From positions 1 through 24,327 of the forward strand of contig CAKQDG010000026.1 of the NCBI GenBank assembly GCA_934219025.1: DNA of 24,327 nt, in the 5' to 3' direction. How positions within the stretch are numbered: the first letter of the stretch is position 1; each line of letters opens with the position of its first letter. The position numbers and the translations under genes are program-made. The notes beneath the pieces are model-generated. The model did no database searches. It saw only the letters and a list, made by a program, of their open reading frames with translations, and was not told where the DNA came from. Source of the stretch: an uncultured Prevotella sp. GTDB lineage: Bacteria > Bacteroidota > Bacteroidia > Bacteroidales > Bacteroidaceae. Shown in pieces: positions 6,940 to 14,420 of this stretch.

Positions 6940-8751
6940 TTAGTATCCAGGATTCTGGTCAGCAGAGGTAAGGGCAGTGTTAGTTTCAATTTCCTTGGCA
7001 GGAATCGGTCGCAGCCATTTTATCTCTCCATTGACGTTAGACATTGTTTCAACCGATGTTACGCCGTCGTTGTAGGCAAGACAGTAGCGCACAAGCTGAC
7101 GGGTGCGGCGCAAGTCGGTCCAGCGTGTAGTCTCGGCATAGAGTTCACGGGCACGCTCGTCGAGGATAAGGTCGAGCATGGTGATTGCTCCGAATGATAC
7201 CGGGCGCTCATAGTTTGGTGCATAATCATTAATCGAGGCGAGATGGCTTGCATGCGACCTGTCGCGCACGGCATTTACATATTGCAGTGCCATAGGTTCG
7301 TTACCACACATATAATAAGCCTCGGCAGCAACAAGATAAATGTCGCTGAGGTGCAACACAGGAATGTCGCGGTAGTCGCAGCTGCCCTGGTTTACCATAT
7401 CCGTGTTTGGATCATCAAACTTCTTCACCGGTGGCACGCTTCCGGCATTCACCCTCTTGAAGTCATCGTAGTCTCTGACATCGATGTTGTCGATGCTGCC
7501 GTCTTCATTGAACCACCAGAAAGACATGTTGTCTTTCTTGAGCCATGCCACGTGTCCGAGGTTAGGGCAGTCGCCCTTGATGAAGCGCATTTTGTTTTCA
7601 GCTATATACTGGTCAATTTCAGAGCGGTCGGTCCAGTAAGGGAAGTATTTGAAAGCAATCTGCATATTCGCCTTAGCCTCGTCAGAAGCATTGTAGTAAG
7701 CATAATATCCGGTGGTGAGCCACTGGTTCGGCGTATAGTTGTAGATAGTTGTCATGAAGGTCCCCTCATAACGGTCGTCGCCTTTGTCAAACAGATAAAG
7801 GCTCTTCATCGACGGTGCAAGGTTGGCATCACAGTTTTTCAGTCCGCCATAGGTCACGTTGCCATATTCGCTGCCGTATGTGTTCTGTCGGCTGTTGCCG
7901 CCTTTCAGTTTGTCGCCGGGATATCCTGCACGGTCGTACTGCACAGAAAATATTTCCTCGTCGTTCCCCTCGTTCTTGGGCGCCCACTTGTCTTCGAACG
8001 ACATTGTGAGCTGCTGTCCGTCGATGGCAAGCTTTGCATATTCGGCAGCCTTCTGGAAGTAAGACTGTCCGGTCACGGTGTATGTGCCCTGAGCAGCATC
8101 GTTGAGCTTAGTTTCAAGATCCCATCCGGCAGCCAGGCAAACTTTGGCGAGCAGGGCTTTTACTGCACGCTGGCTAACATTGCCGTTTTTGTCGGTAGCC
8201 GGAAGCTTGTCGCAGTTCACGATGCTTTCGAGATCGGCAATCATGTTGTCGTAAATCTCCTTGAGCGGTGTGCGTGGATAGTTGTCGTTGGCATCGTTGA
8301 TAAACGAAGTGCTGTAAGGCACAGAGCCGAACTGCTGCGTGAGCTGGAAATATCCGAAGGCGCGCATGAACTTTGCTTCAGCCTCGTATTTCTTGTCCCC
8401 CTTGCAGTATTTCAGCAATTCGTTGGCATGCTGGATAAGGTCGTTGCAGTTAGAGTAATAACTTGTCAGGTCTGCATCTTCAGGTGTGAACTTGTAGCCC
8501 TGATAGTCGTTCACAGTGGTAGACTTCGTTGTAGTATAGAGGTCGGTGCCCCATTCTGTGAGAGCGGTTTCGTTCACTATAGGCTTTATAGTGCTATACA
8601 TCGAAACCCTGAGAGCTTCGATGGCTTCCTGTTTCTGCAGTTGTTTTTCAGCATCGATATTCGCCTTGTTGTCCACGTCGAGACTGCATCCGGTGAGAAC
8701 CGTTGCTCCGGCAATGGCGGCAAAGAGAGCTGAGCTGATATATTTTTTCAT
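6940..8751 (-). CDS. susD-like: SusD/RagB family outer-membrane nutrient-binding lipoprotein
   Basis: A 603-aa lipoprotein partner of the SusC-like transporter. It has signal peptide MKKYISSALFAAIAGATVLT and lipobox LTGC (C22), followed by SLDVDN. The N-terminal SusD-like region is helical and TPR-like: NCNDLIQHANELLKYC, then AEAKFMRAFGYFQLTQQFGS near residues 125-145, which matches the family's 'RAFxYFxLxxxFG' signature. The C-terminal RagB/SusD region contains LHLSDIYLVAAEAYYMCGN (about 470-490), LDLILDERARELYAET and RWTDLRRT, all typical of the family. The length is slightly above the usual 500-600. Family role: it caps the SusC barrel at the cell surface and binds glycan for import. The gap to susC is 159 bp, longer than the very short gaps common in such pairs. 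Confidence 0.95.
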   Translation of the reverse strand: MKKYISSALFAAIAGATVLTGCSLDVDNKANIDAEKQLQKQEAIEALRVSMYSTIKPIVNETALTEWGTDLYTTTKSTTVNDYQGYKFTPEDADLTSYYSNCNDLIQHANELLKYCKGDKKYEAEAKFMRAFGYFQLTQQFGSVPYSTSFINDANDNYPRTPLKEIYDNMIADLESIVNCDKLPATDKNGNVSQRAVKALLAKVCLAAGWDLETKLNDAAQGTYTVTGQSYFQKAAEYAKLAIDGQQLTMSFEDKWAPKNEGNDEEIFSVQYDRAGYPGDKLKGGNSRQNTYGSEYGNVTYGGLKNCDANLAPSMKSLYLFDKGDDRYEGTFMTTIYNYTPNQWLTTGYYAYYNASDEAKANMQIAFKYFPYWTDRSEIDQYIAENKMRFIKGDCPNLGHVAWLKKDNMSFWWFNEDGSIDNIDVRDYDDFKRVNAGSVPPVKKFDDPNTDMVNQGSCDYRDIPVLHLSDIYLVAAEAYYMCGNEPMALQYVNAVRDRSHASHLASINDYAPNYERPVSFGAITMLDLILDERARELYAETTRWTDLRRTRQLVRYCLAYNDGVTSVETMSNVNGEIKWLRPIPAKEIETNTALTSADQNPGY

Positions 8752-8851
8752 AATTGTATTTTCGTTTTATAGGTTATACGTATGTAAGTCTTTATATGTT
8801 TGCGCTTTCGTTCAGTACTTGCGCAATAATCACAACTCAAATTAGCATTGC

Positions 8852-8868
8852 AATTATGAATCATAATT
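8852..8868. repeat. Near-perfect palindrome in the susC-susD gap
   Basis: AATTATGA (8852-8859) and TCATAATT (8861-8868) are perfect complements around one base, within the 159-bp gap between susC and susD. There is no T-run on the minus-strand side, so it is not a standard terminator. It could be an mRNA-stabilising or processing hairpin, or an operator. The structure is seen directly; the role is a guess. Confidence 0.35.
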
Positions 8869-8910
8869 CGCTATTGGCATAGCAAACAGAATTCATTTCT
8901 TGCACGACAA

Positions 8911-11900
8911 TCAGAATTTGATACTTGCGCCAAACTGCCATGTCGTGGTGCTTGGTCCGTCGTTTGCAAGAGAGGCGTCAGCCCATTCCGGGTCGTAGCC
9001 TTTGTATTTTGTGAAAACGAACGGGTTAGTAACAGTGCAGTAGATTCTGAACTTCTGGCATCCGAATTTAGAGAGCCAGCTCTTAGGCAGCGAGTATCCC
9101 AGCGTGATGTATTTCACTTTCACGAAGGAGCCGTCTGTTATAGAGTTGCCGTGCTTGAGCCAGTAAGCTGTGCCGAGTCCGCCGTTTCCGCATCCGTTGT
9201 TCGGGAAAGGATACTTGCCGTAATGGGTAGTTTCCTGGTAAACCGGATTGATGTAAGAGCCATCGTCGTTGATACCGTCGCAACTTACGAGAGTTCCTGC
9301 CGGTATATAGAAGTCCACGTCAAGTTTGGTGAGTCCGCGGTCGTTGAGTGCAAGATAATTCTGATAGAAGTTAGAGAACACCTTGTTGCCCTGTTTTGCA
9401 TACAGCGAGAACGAGAAGTCCAGGTTTTTCCACGAGAGGTTGCTTGTGAAACTTCCGGTCCACTTCGGGTCGGTGTTGTAGGTTATCTTGTCGTCATCGG
9501 TGTATTTGCCGTCGCCGTTTCTGTCCACGATGATAGGGTTGCCCTCAACAAGTCCGTAGCATTTGTTGTAGTAAGCATATTCTTTCACCTTCTCGCCGGG
9601 AGTGAATCCCTTGAGCTTAGCCACCTGATTGTCTGGCACAATCATGTCGCGGTCGGACACGATGCCCTTCCATTCGTAGTCGTAGAGTATTCCGTAAGGC
9701 TTGCCGATGATGAGGTTGCCTTTCACGTCGCTTGTCAGCAAGTTACCGGTTCCGTTCACCTCGAGCACCTTGTTGCTGTTGTGTGCGAAGGTGAATGTTG
9801 TTTCCCAGTTCCAGTCTTTTGTCTGGATGTTTGTTGTGGTGAGTGCGATTTCAATACCGCGGTTTCTTACCGAGCCAACGTTTGTTCTCACCGTAGCCCC
9901 TGCAGTTTCGAGCGGCAGGTCTCTGTTGAACAACAGGTCAGTGGATTTTTTGTTGTAGATATCCACCGAACCGCGTATGCGTTCGTTGAAGAATCCGAAG
10001 TCTACACCGAAGTTGATTTCGTGAGATTTCTCCCATTTCAGGTCAGGGTCTACAATCTTGTCGATGGCAACGCCCTGACTGTATGTATTGCCGAACGGAT
10101 AGTATATTGGATTGCCCATAACCGACATGGTTTCGTAGTCGGTAACGCTGTTGTTACCAGTTACACCGTAGGAGAGACGCAGTTTCAGGTTAGACAGCCA
10201 ACTTCTTGTCTTTTCCATAAACGGCTCCTCCGACATGCGCCATGCAAAGGCTGCAGAGGGGAACATCCCCCAGCGGTTGCCCGAGCTGAAGCGCGAGCTG
10301 CCGTCCCAGCGCACCGTGCCTGTGAAGAGATAGCGTCCGAGGTAAGTATAGTTGGCGCGGAATGCATACGACATCAGTTTGTTTTCCGAATAGCTGCTGT
10401 TAGAGTTGCTGGTGTTGTAGTCGTAGCCATTGTTGCTCGTTCCGATGTTCCACCAGTATGTGCCGTCCATCACCTTATTATATAGTAGGTTCTCCGACTC
10501 ATAGTTTTGATATGTGTAAGACACGAGTCCCATGAGGTTGAGGTGATGGTCTTCGCCGAACATGCGGTCGTATGTCACCTGGTTGTCCCATGTGTAAGAG
10601 AAAGTTTCCTCGTAGGAGCGCTTTGCCGTGTTCTGTGTTTCGCCAGCCAGTGTGCCCTGATAGAATCCGTAGCGCTGATGGTTGTAAGAAGGCGACAACG
10701 TGGTTTTCAGCGAGAGTCCCTTGATAGGCTTTGCCTCGAGATACACGTTTCCGAGAGCAGTCCATGTAAGTCTGTTGGAGCTCTGGTCCTGCATCAGTAT
10801 CAAGGGGTTGATATTGTTGGTAAACTGATACATGTCGGTGTTCAGAGCCTCTTTGCTGCCCGGGCGGTAGTTGATGTTGCCGTCGCTGTCGTAAGGCTGC
10901 ATGAACGGGTTTACGCGGAATGCATACTGCACTGCGTCGTCGCTGGCATAGTCTTTGTTTATGCGTGCCAGGTTTACGCTTGCGCCGGCAGAGAGCCAGT
11001 TGTTTATCTTTGTGTCCACGCTGGTCTTGAGAGTAAACTTCTCCTGTTCGTCGTTTTTGTATATACCCTTCTCCTTGGTATATCCGAATCCGATGTGGTA
11101 GTTAGTCTTGTTGCTTGATCCGCTGATGGCGAGATAATGGTTTTGCTGCTGTCCGTCCTGCAATACAAAGTCCTTCCAGTTGTAAGTCTTTCCAGCCTGC
11201 AGCAGTTCCGTCATGCGGTAAGCCCCGCTCACGTTGTCTTTCAGCAGACAGCGGTTCAGGTCGTCGTTCACCCATACCGGCTGTCCGCCGTTTGCGTCGC
11301 CGCCTGCCTTGTTCAGGAATTTCATGAAGCGGTATCTGTAGAACTCGTTTCCGTTCATAAAGTCGGGCAGGTTGGTTGCCTTGCTCACTCCGTAGTATCC
11401 GTCGTATGTGATAGAAGGTTTCTGTGCCCCTTTTGCCACATTGCTTCCGCTCTTTGTCGTTACGATAACGACGCCTGCCGTGGCACGCGAGCCATAGATT
11501 GCCGTACTTGAAGCATCCTTCAGAATATCCACGCGCTCGATGTCTTGTGGATTAAGAAAGTCGATGTCGTCGCAGATTACTCCGTCAACGACATACAGCG
11601 GACTCTGGTTGGAGTCGGTGGAGTTCTTTCCGCGGATTTCGATGTTGAAGCCGCCGCCTGTGCGTCCGGTAGACTGAGTGATGTTCACACCCGGCACCGA
11701 ACCTTGCAGGTTTGCCACTACCGAGGTGGCACCTTTCTCGTTCAGCTTCTGTGTTCCCACCGAACTTACCGAACCCGTGAGGTCTGTTTTCTTCATTGTG
11801 CCATATCCAACCACCATCACCTCGTCGAGCACCTTGTCGCTCGTTTTCATTGTGATGTTCTGCAGTTTTCGGGCATCGCCCTGCAAATTGATGTCCTCGT

Positions 11901-12123
11901 ATCCCAGATAAGACATCCTAACTTTCTGTTTGGGTGTTACAGACGGCAGAGTGAAGTTGCCGTCGATATCAGTTACAGCCACAGGTTTGTCGTCTACATA
12001 AACCGACACACCGATGAGAGGCTCGCCGTTCACGTCTTTCACGTTTCCGGTTACAGTCTGTTGTGCCATTGCCGTGAGTAGCGCGGTAGACATGAGCGCT
12101 GTGGCAAGAATTCTTTTCTTCAT
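8911..12123 (-). CDS. susC-like: SusC/RagA family TonB-linked outer-membrane transporter
   Basis: A 1070-aa TonB-dependent transporter. I prefer the ATG at 12123 (MKKRILATALMSTALLTAMA, a clean signal peptide) over the in-frame ATG at 12132, which only adds MFV. Residues about 23-95 are the carboxypeptidase-D-like domain typical of SusC (VTGNVKDVNGEPLIGVSVYV … TDIDGNFTLPS). VLDEVMVVGYGTMKKTDLTG (about 98-117) marks the TonB-box/plug junction. LKDASSTAIYGSRATAG (about 201-217) is the SusC/RagA signature at the end of the plug, followed by VVIVTTKSG. The rest is beta-barrel, ending in an aromatic C-terminus (WQFGASIKF) as expected for outer-membrane barrels. No STN (anti-sigma-interacting) extension is present, so this is not a self-signalling transducer. 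The 107-117 bp upstream contains only a weak -7 candidate. Confidence 0.95.
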   Translation of the reverse strand: MKKRILATALMSTALLTAMAQQTVTGNVKDVNGEPLIGVSVYVDDKPVAVTDIDGNFTLPSVTPKQKVRMSYLGYEDINLQGDARKLQNITMKTSDKVLDEVMVVGYGTMKKTDLTGSVSSVGTQKLNEKGATSVVANLQGSVPGVNITQSTGRTGGGFNIEIRGKNSTDSNQSPLYVVDGVICDDIDFLNPQDIERVDILKDASSTAIYGSRATAGVVIVTTKSGSNVAKGAQKPSITYDGYYGVSKATNLPDFMNGNEFYRYRFMKFLNKAGGDANGGQPVWVNDDLNRCLLKDNVSGAYRMTELLQAGKTYNWKDFVLQDGQQQNHYLAISGSSNKTNYHIGFGYTKEKGIYKNDEQEKFTLKTSVDTKINNWLSAGASVNLARINKDYASDDAVQYAFRVNPFMQPYDSDGNINYRPGSKEALNTDMYQFTNNINPLILMQDQSSNRLTWTALGNVYLEAKPIKGLSLKTTLSPSYNHQRYGFYQGTLAGETQNTAKRSYEETFSYTWDNQVTYDRMFGEDHHLNLMGLVSYTYQNYESENLLYNKVMDGTYWWNIGTSNNGYDYNTSNSNSSYSENKLMSYAFRANYTYLGRYLFTGTVRWDGSSRFSSGNRWGMFPSAAFAWRMSEEPFMEKTRSWLSNLKLRLSYGVTGNNSVTDYETMSVMGNPIYYPFGNTYSQGVAIDKIVDPDLKWEKSHEINFGVDFGFFNERIRGSVDIYNKKSTDLLFNRDLPLETAGATVRTNVGSVRNRGIEIALTTTNIQTKDWNWETTFTFAHNSNKVLEVNGTGNLLTSDVKGNLIIGKPYGILYDYEWKGIVSDRDMIVPDNQVAKLKGFTPGEKVKEYAYYNKCYGLVEGNPIIVDRNGDGKYTDDDKITYNTDPKWTGSFTSNLSWKNLDFSFSLYAKQGNKVFSNFYQNYLALNDRGLTKLDVDFYIPAGTLVSCDGINDDGSYINPVYQETTHYGKYPFPNNGCGNGGLGTAYWLKHGNSITDGSFVKVKYITLGYSLPKSWLSKFGCQKFRIYCTVTNPFVFTKYKGYDPEWADASLANDGPSTTTWQFGASIKF

Positions 12124-12239
12124 AACAAACATATAATGTTTTCTTTAAGGTTAGTAGTGTATAAAAAAATGTATAGATTCGTTTTTTCCCCAGAGGGGTG
12201 GTATTTTTGTTGCGCCGTATATCGCTTCTGCAGATAATC

Positions 12240-13034
12240 CTATCTTGCGATGTATTTCTTTCCGTTTTGAATATACAGTCCGCTTGCCTGCTTTATGCGC
12301 TGCCCGAGCAGATTATACATGGCATTGTTTTTTTCGCCACGCTCTGCACTTATGGCTTTTATTCCCGTTGCAGTGCCGTAGCTGACGGCAGCACACTGGT
12401 CGGCAAATTTCTCCCATGCGGCCTTTGAGGTGAACACGCGGATAAGAGCCTGCTCCTGGTTGTTGCCGCTGAAACGGAAGGTGAACATTCCGGTGTATGG
12501 TCCCAGATTGTCGGTAAACGGGATTGAGGCGAATGTATATCCGGCATTGTGGTATACGGGAGCGCCCTTGGTAGACACACACGGGTCCATAGGGTATTTT
12601 GCCCCATTGATAATCGTGGCGTTGTCTTTCACTCCGTCGCCGATAGGCTCCGTCCATTCTATATGGTTTTCGTCCACGCCATACGCCTGCAGGTAGCACC
12701 AGTTGTCGCCGTATGAGAATCCGGCAAACTGCACTCCATACATCTCCACGCCAACGGGCAGGTTGATAGTATATGCCGTGTTGTTCTTGAAGTTCAGTCC
12801 GTCTTCAAACCCCTGTCGCAACACACGCTTAGGGTCTCTTCCGCCCATTGTCATTGTGATGCCCTTGCAGCTGGAATCAAAATAATAAGTCTGGTTGCTC
12901 GCCTCCGACACGCTCTTCAGAGAGTCGAGCGTAACTTTAGATAGAACCACGATGTCTGCGTTTTCTATCTCCTGAGCTTGACCTGTGGCGAAACAGGCAA
13001 GCAAGCACGATACTGTTAATAATGTTTTCCTCAT
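12240..13034 (-). CDS. Secreted protein of unknown function with T9SS-like C-terminal tail
   Basis: First gene of the PUL-type cluster, 264 aa from the ATG at 13034. This start begins a signal peptide (MRKTLLTVSCLLACFATGQAQ); an upstream in-frame ATG at 13103 would add 23 polar residues and is unlikely. I do not recognise the central region (about 25-220). It is rich in aromatics and turns (FAGFSYGDNWCYLQAYGV, YTGMFTFRFSGNN) and looks like a beta-sandwich, with 'NLPVGVEMYGVQFAGFSYG' near the middle. The C-terminus AMYNLLGQRI … GLYIQNGKKYIAR has the form of the short type IX secretion/sorting tails common in Prevotella. Position 107 bp ahead of susC suggests co-regulation. A carbohydrate-binding role is possible but unsupported by any motif I can name. 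Confidence 0.7.
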   Translation of the reverse strand: MRKTLLTVSCLLACFATGQAQEIENADIVVLSKVTLDSLKSVSEASNQTYYFDSSCKGITMTMGGRDPKRVLRQGFEDGLNFKNNTAYTINLPVGVEMYGVQFAGFSYGDNWCYLQAYGVDENHIEWTEPIGDGVKDNATIINGAKYPMDPCVSTKGAPVYHNAGYTFASIPFTDNLGPYTGMFTFRFSGNNQEQALIRVFTSKAAWEKFADQCAAVSYGTATGIKAISAERGEKNNAMYNLLGQRIKQASGLYIQNGKKYIAR

Positions 13035-13306
13035 GACTACATTAATAGATAGATTTATGTTATTAGTTATAATAGATTTTCTCTTGACACTAAGGCCATT
13101 CAAGGTATTTTCAGTTTCACATGATTTGCTTTAAGGACTGTTTTATCCAACCCGTGTAACATCAGGACCTTTAAATTTTATAGATTTTAACACATATTTC
13201 TTTAACCGTAGTAGATGCGTTGTCGGTTTCGTTTCCGGTGCGTTCACCCGCCGAAATTCTTATGTTTTTTTCCCATAAATGAATAAAATGGTTCTTCCGA
13301 AAGCCA
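13035..13306. other. Upstream region of the PUL, no gene seen
   Basis: The sequence is AT-rich, with no credible coding frame. Reading toward the PUL (minus strand), the best promoter candidate is TACCTTG (plus-strand CAAGGTA at 13101-13107), one base short of TAnnTTTG, with no -33 partner. The PUL promoter should lie here, but I cannot place it with confidence. Confidence 0.4.
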
Positions 13307-13373
13307 GAGTGATAATATTTATTATCGGAAGAAATCTTCTTGCCAACTTTTTTAGACGAAAACAGATAAAACC

Positions 13374-13506
13374 CCCGATGCCGTTTTGCAAGCCTTCGGC
13401 TTATTGTATAAAGCAAGATATGTACTTTAGAGAGCAAGCTTTCTTCCGTCCACATCTTGCTTTATACAAAGAGCCACTTCGTGTCTCCCAGCAAAACGAC
13501 ATCGGG
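13374..13506. repeat. Hairpin A of the structured element
   Basis: The base stem is CCCGATGCCGTTTTGC (13374-13389) with GCAAAACGACATCGGG (13491-13506), 15 of 16 paired. The inner stem TGTATAAAGCAAGAT (13405-13419) with ATCTTGCTTTATACA (13454-13468) is perfect over 15 bp. There is also a small AGCC-TTC-GGCT hairpin at 13391-13401. Confidence 0.75.
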
Positions 13507-13670
13507 CGATAAACATAAAAAAAACAAAGGAAATCAAAACCTTGTGGCAAACAAATAAAACAGTGTGTGAAAATACTATAATACTTGTCTCTAACAAGAC
13601 AGACAAATCTTGTTGTTGTTCTGTTTTACAGGTAGCAAATGATTCTCTTTGTTTTTTATGTTTATCGCCC
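13504..13670. repeat. Hairpin B of the structured element
   Basis: The base stem 13504-13529 pairs with 13647-13670. All 24 bases of the right arm pair if two extra A residues in the left arm's A-run bulge out. Inside are TAAAACAG (13556-13563) with CTGTTTTA (13621-13628) and a CTTGT/ACAAG hairpin (13584-13588/13594-13598). Confidence 0.75.
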
Positions 13671-13798
13671 TATGACAAGTAAAAATGCCAAAGGCATTGC
13701 AGAGGGTTTAGCAGATTTCCGGCGAGAACTTGTTCTCGTAAGGAAATTTGATAAAACATCGGCAAACCCGAGGTTCGAGGGTTTTACTTGTCATAGGG
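13668..13798. repeat. Hairpin C of the structured element
   Basis: The base stem CCCTATGACAAGTAAAA (13668-13684) with TTTTACTTGTCATAGGG (13782-13798) is perfect over 17 bp. The loop contains AATGCC-AAA-GGCATT (13684-13698), GGGTTT/AAACCC (13704-13709/13764-13769) and a perfect 7-bp hairpin CGAGAAC-TT-GTTCTCG (13723-13738). Confidence 0.8.
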
Positions 13799-13938
13799 TG
13801 TTTTTACGGTTTTCGTCTAAAATAACTTAAGAACTTCCGATAATAAATATTATCACTCCAAATTCCGGATGAGCCGAAAAAAGTCAATGCAGACTCTTAA
13901 TGTTCAAGTATCGAAATTAGACAAGAATCCGACTTTTG

Positions 13939-14106
13939 GAACACTTTTCCTTGAAGCCCCGAAAACACACAGATTTCAGCCGAGCATCGCTTTTCGGGGA
14001 GCAAAGCATTGCTTCTCTCCCGAAAAAGCATCGCTTCTCTCCACGAAAAGCATTGCTCGGCTCTATCTCGGTCTTTTTTCTTTACAAAACAAAGCAAAAA
14101 AGTGTT
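13939..14106. repeat. Second hairpin system with four-copy 22-bp tandem repeat
   Basis: The outer stem GAACACTTTT (13939-13948) pairs with AAAAGTGTTC (14097-14106). The inner stem CCGAGCATCGCTTTTCG (13980-13996) pairs with CGAAAAGCATTGCTCGG (14044-14060), 15 of 17. Within and around the inner stem, the core AGCAT(T/C)GCT recurs at 13983, 14005, 14027 and 14049, exactly 22 bp apart; the two middle copies share the following CTCTCC. Because 22 is not a multiple of three, the repeat would shift frame with each copy, which argues against a coding role for the overlapping short frames. Confidence 0.75.
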
Positions 14107-14353
14107 CTAAACTTCTTATTTCCGCATAAGGCGCTGACAGCATGGCATTTACCAAGCATCAGGATATGATATTATACTTTTCCTCCCCTACCCCATCCTT
14201 AACAGAACTGTAGCAGTTGTTTTTTCATTTTTTGAGCATATACTTTAATTCTAAACTTTTGTAGCCCGCATCATTCATTTTTCATTCCCCAATATTTATA
14301 TACCAAACATTGCATTTTATCATGAAAAATGTTTCCGTTTATAAAAAATGTCT
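14107..14353. other. Leader region upstream of the 1474-aa gene, no gene seen
   Basis: The sequence is AT-rich, with no credible coding frame. A pyrimidine-rich patch at 14176-14200 (TTTTCCTCCCCTACCCCATC) faintly resembles the GC-rich elements at 14 and 2149. ATTCATTTTTCATTCC at 14273-14288 is the exact reverse complement of GGAATGAAAAATGAAT, the start of the tandem promoter repeat units near 19.0-19.1 kb. Confidence 0.5.
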
Positions 14354-14361
14354 TAAATTTG
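14354..14361 (+). promoter_or_regulatory. -7 box for the 1474-aa surface protein gene
   Basis: TAAATTTG matches the Bacteroidetes -7 consensus TAnnTTTG exactly and gives a leader of about 50 nt before the ATG at 14421. A TTTC at 14332-14335 is a weak candidate for the -33 element. The leader is very AT-rich and lacks a Shine-Dalgarno site, as usual in this phylum. Confidence 0.6.
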
Positions 14362-14420
14362 CAGCATAAACTTACATTCGAGTAAAATTTATATTAATTA
14401 ACCAATCAAATTTATAGCGT

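Larger units (their letters stand above)
13307..13858. repeat. Multi-branched inverted-repeat element: outer stem enclosing three abutting hairpins
   Basis: The outer stem pairs 13307-13331 with 13834-13858 (25/25). It continues inward, with gaps, to TTTTAGACGAAAAC (13350-13363) pairing with 13809-13822. Inside are three long hairpins in a row: A (13374-13506), B (13504-13670) and C (13668-13798). Neighbouring hairpins share their end triplet (GGG at 13504-13506, CCC at 13668-13670). Each has smaller perfect hairpins in its loop. Folded as single-stranded DNA or RNA this would give a junction of four or more arms. Short reading frames across it show no domain or codon pattern and are interrupted by the repeats. 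It could be a structured non-coding RNA, nested insertions of small palindromic elements, or a recombination substrate. The pairing is seen directly; function is unknown. Confidence 0.8.

Noticed and set aside
7243..8733. 496-codon plus-strand frame opposite susD
   Set aside because: It is antisense to an intact SusD with lipobox and family signatures, and shows unnatural Val/His-rich composition.
9151..10485. 444-codon plus-strand frame opposite susC
   Set aside because: It is a mirror of the SusC barrel coding sequence with no independent start signals or domains.
12188..12198. CCCC-AGA-GGGG hairpin upstream of susC as a terminator
   Set aside because: The stem is only 4 bp, and on the minus strand it is followed by A residues, not T, so it does not fit an intrinsic terminator for the upstream gene.
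13171..13455. Short frames in the 13.1-14.2 kb gap (for example 94 codons minus at 13171-13455, 63 codons plus at 13639-13830, 86 codons plus at 13869-14129)
   Set aside because: They run through inverted repeats and a 22-bp tandem repeat that would shift frame, have no signal peptide or domain, and start without promoter-like sites.
13307..13858. ORF-less group II intron
   Set aside because: The branched layout is suggestive, but I find no GTGYG-type 5' end, no domain V-like 34-nt hairpin and no reverse transcriptase remnant.
13983..14060. CRISPR array
   Set aside because: The repeat period is only 22 bp, with no distinct spacers, and no cas gene is in the window.
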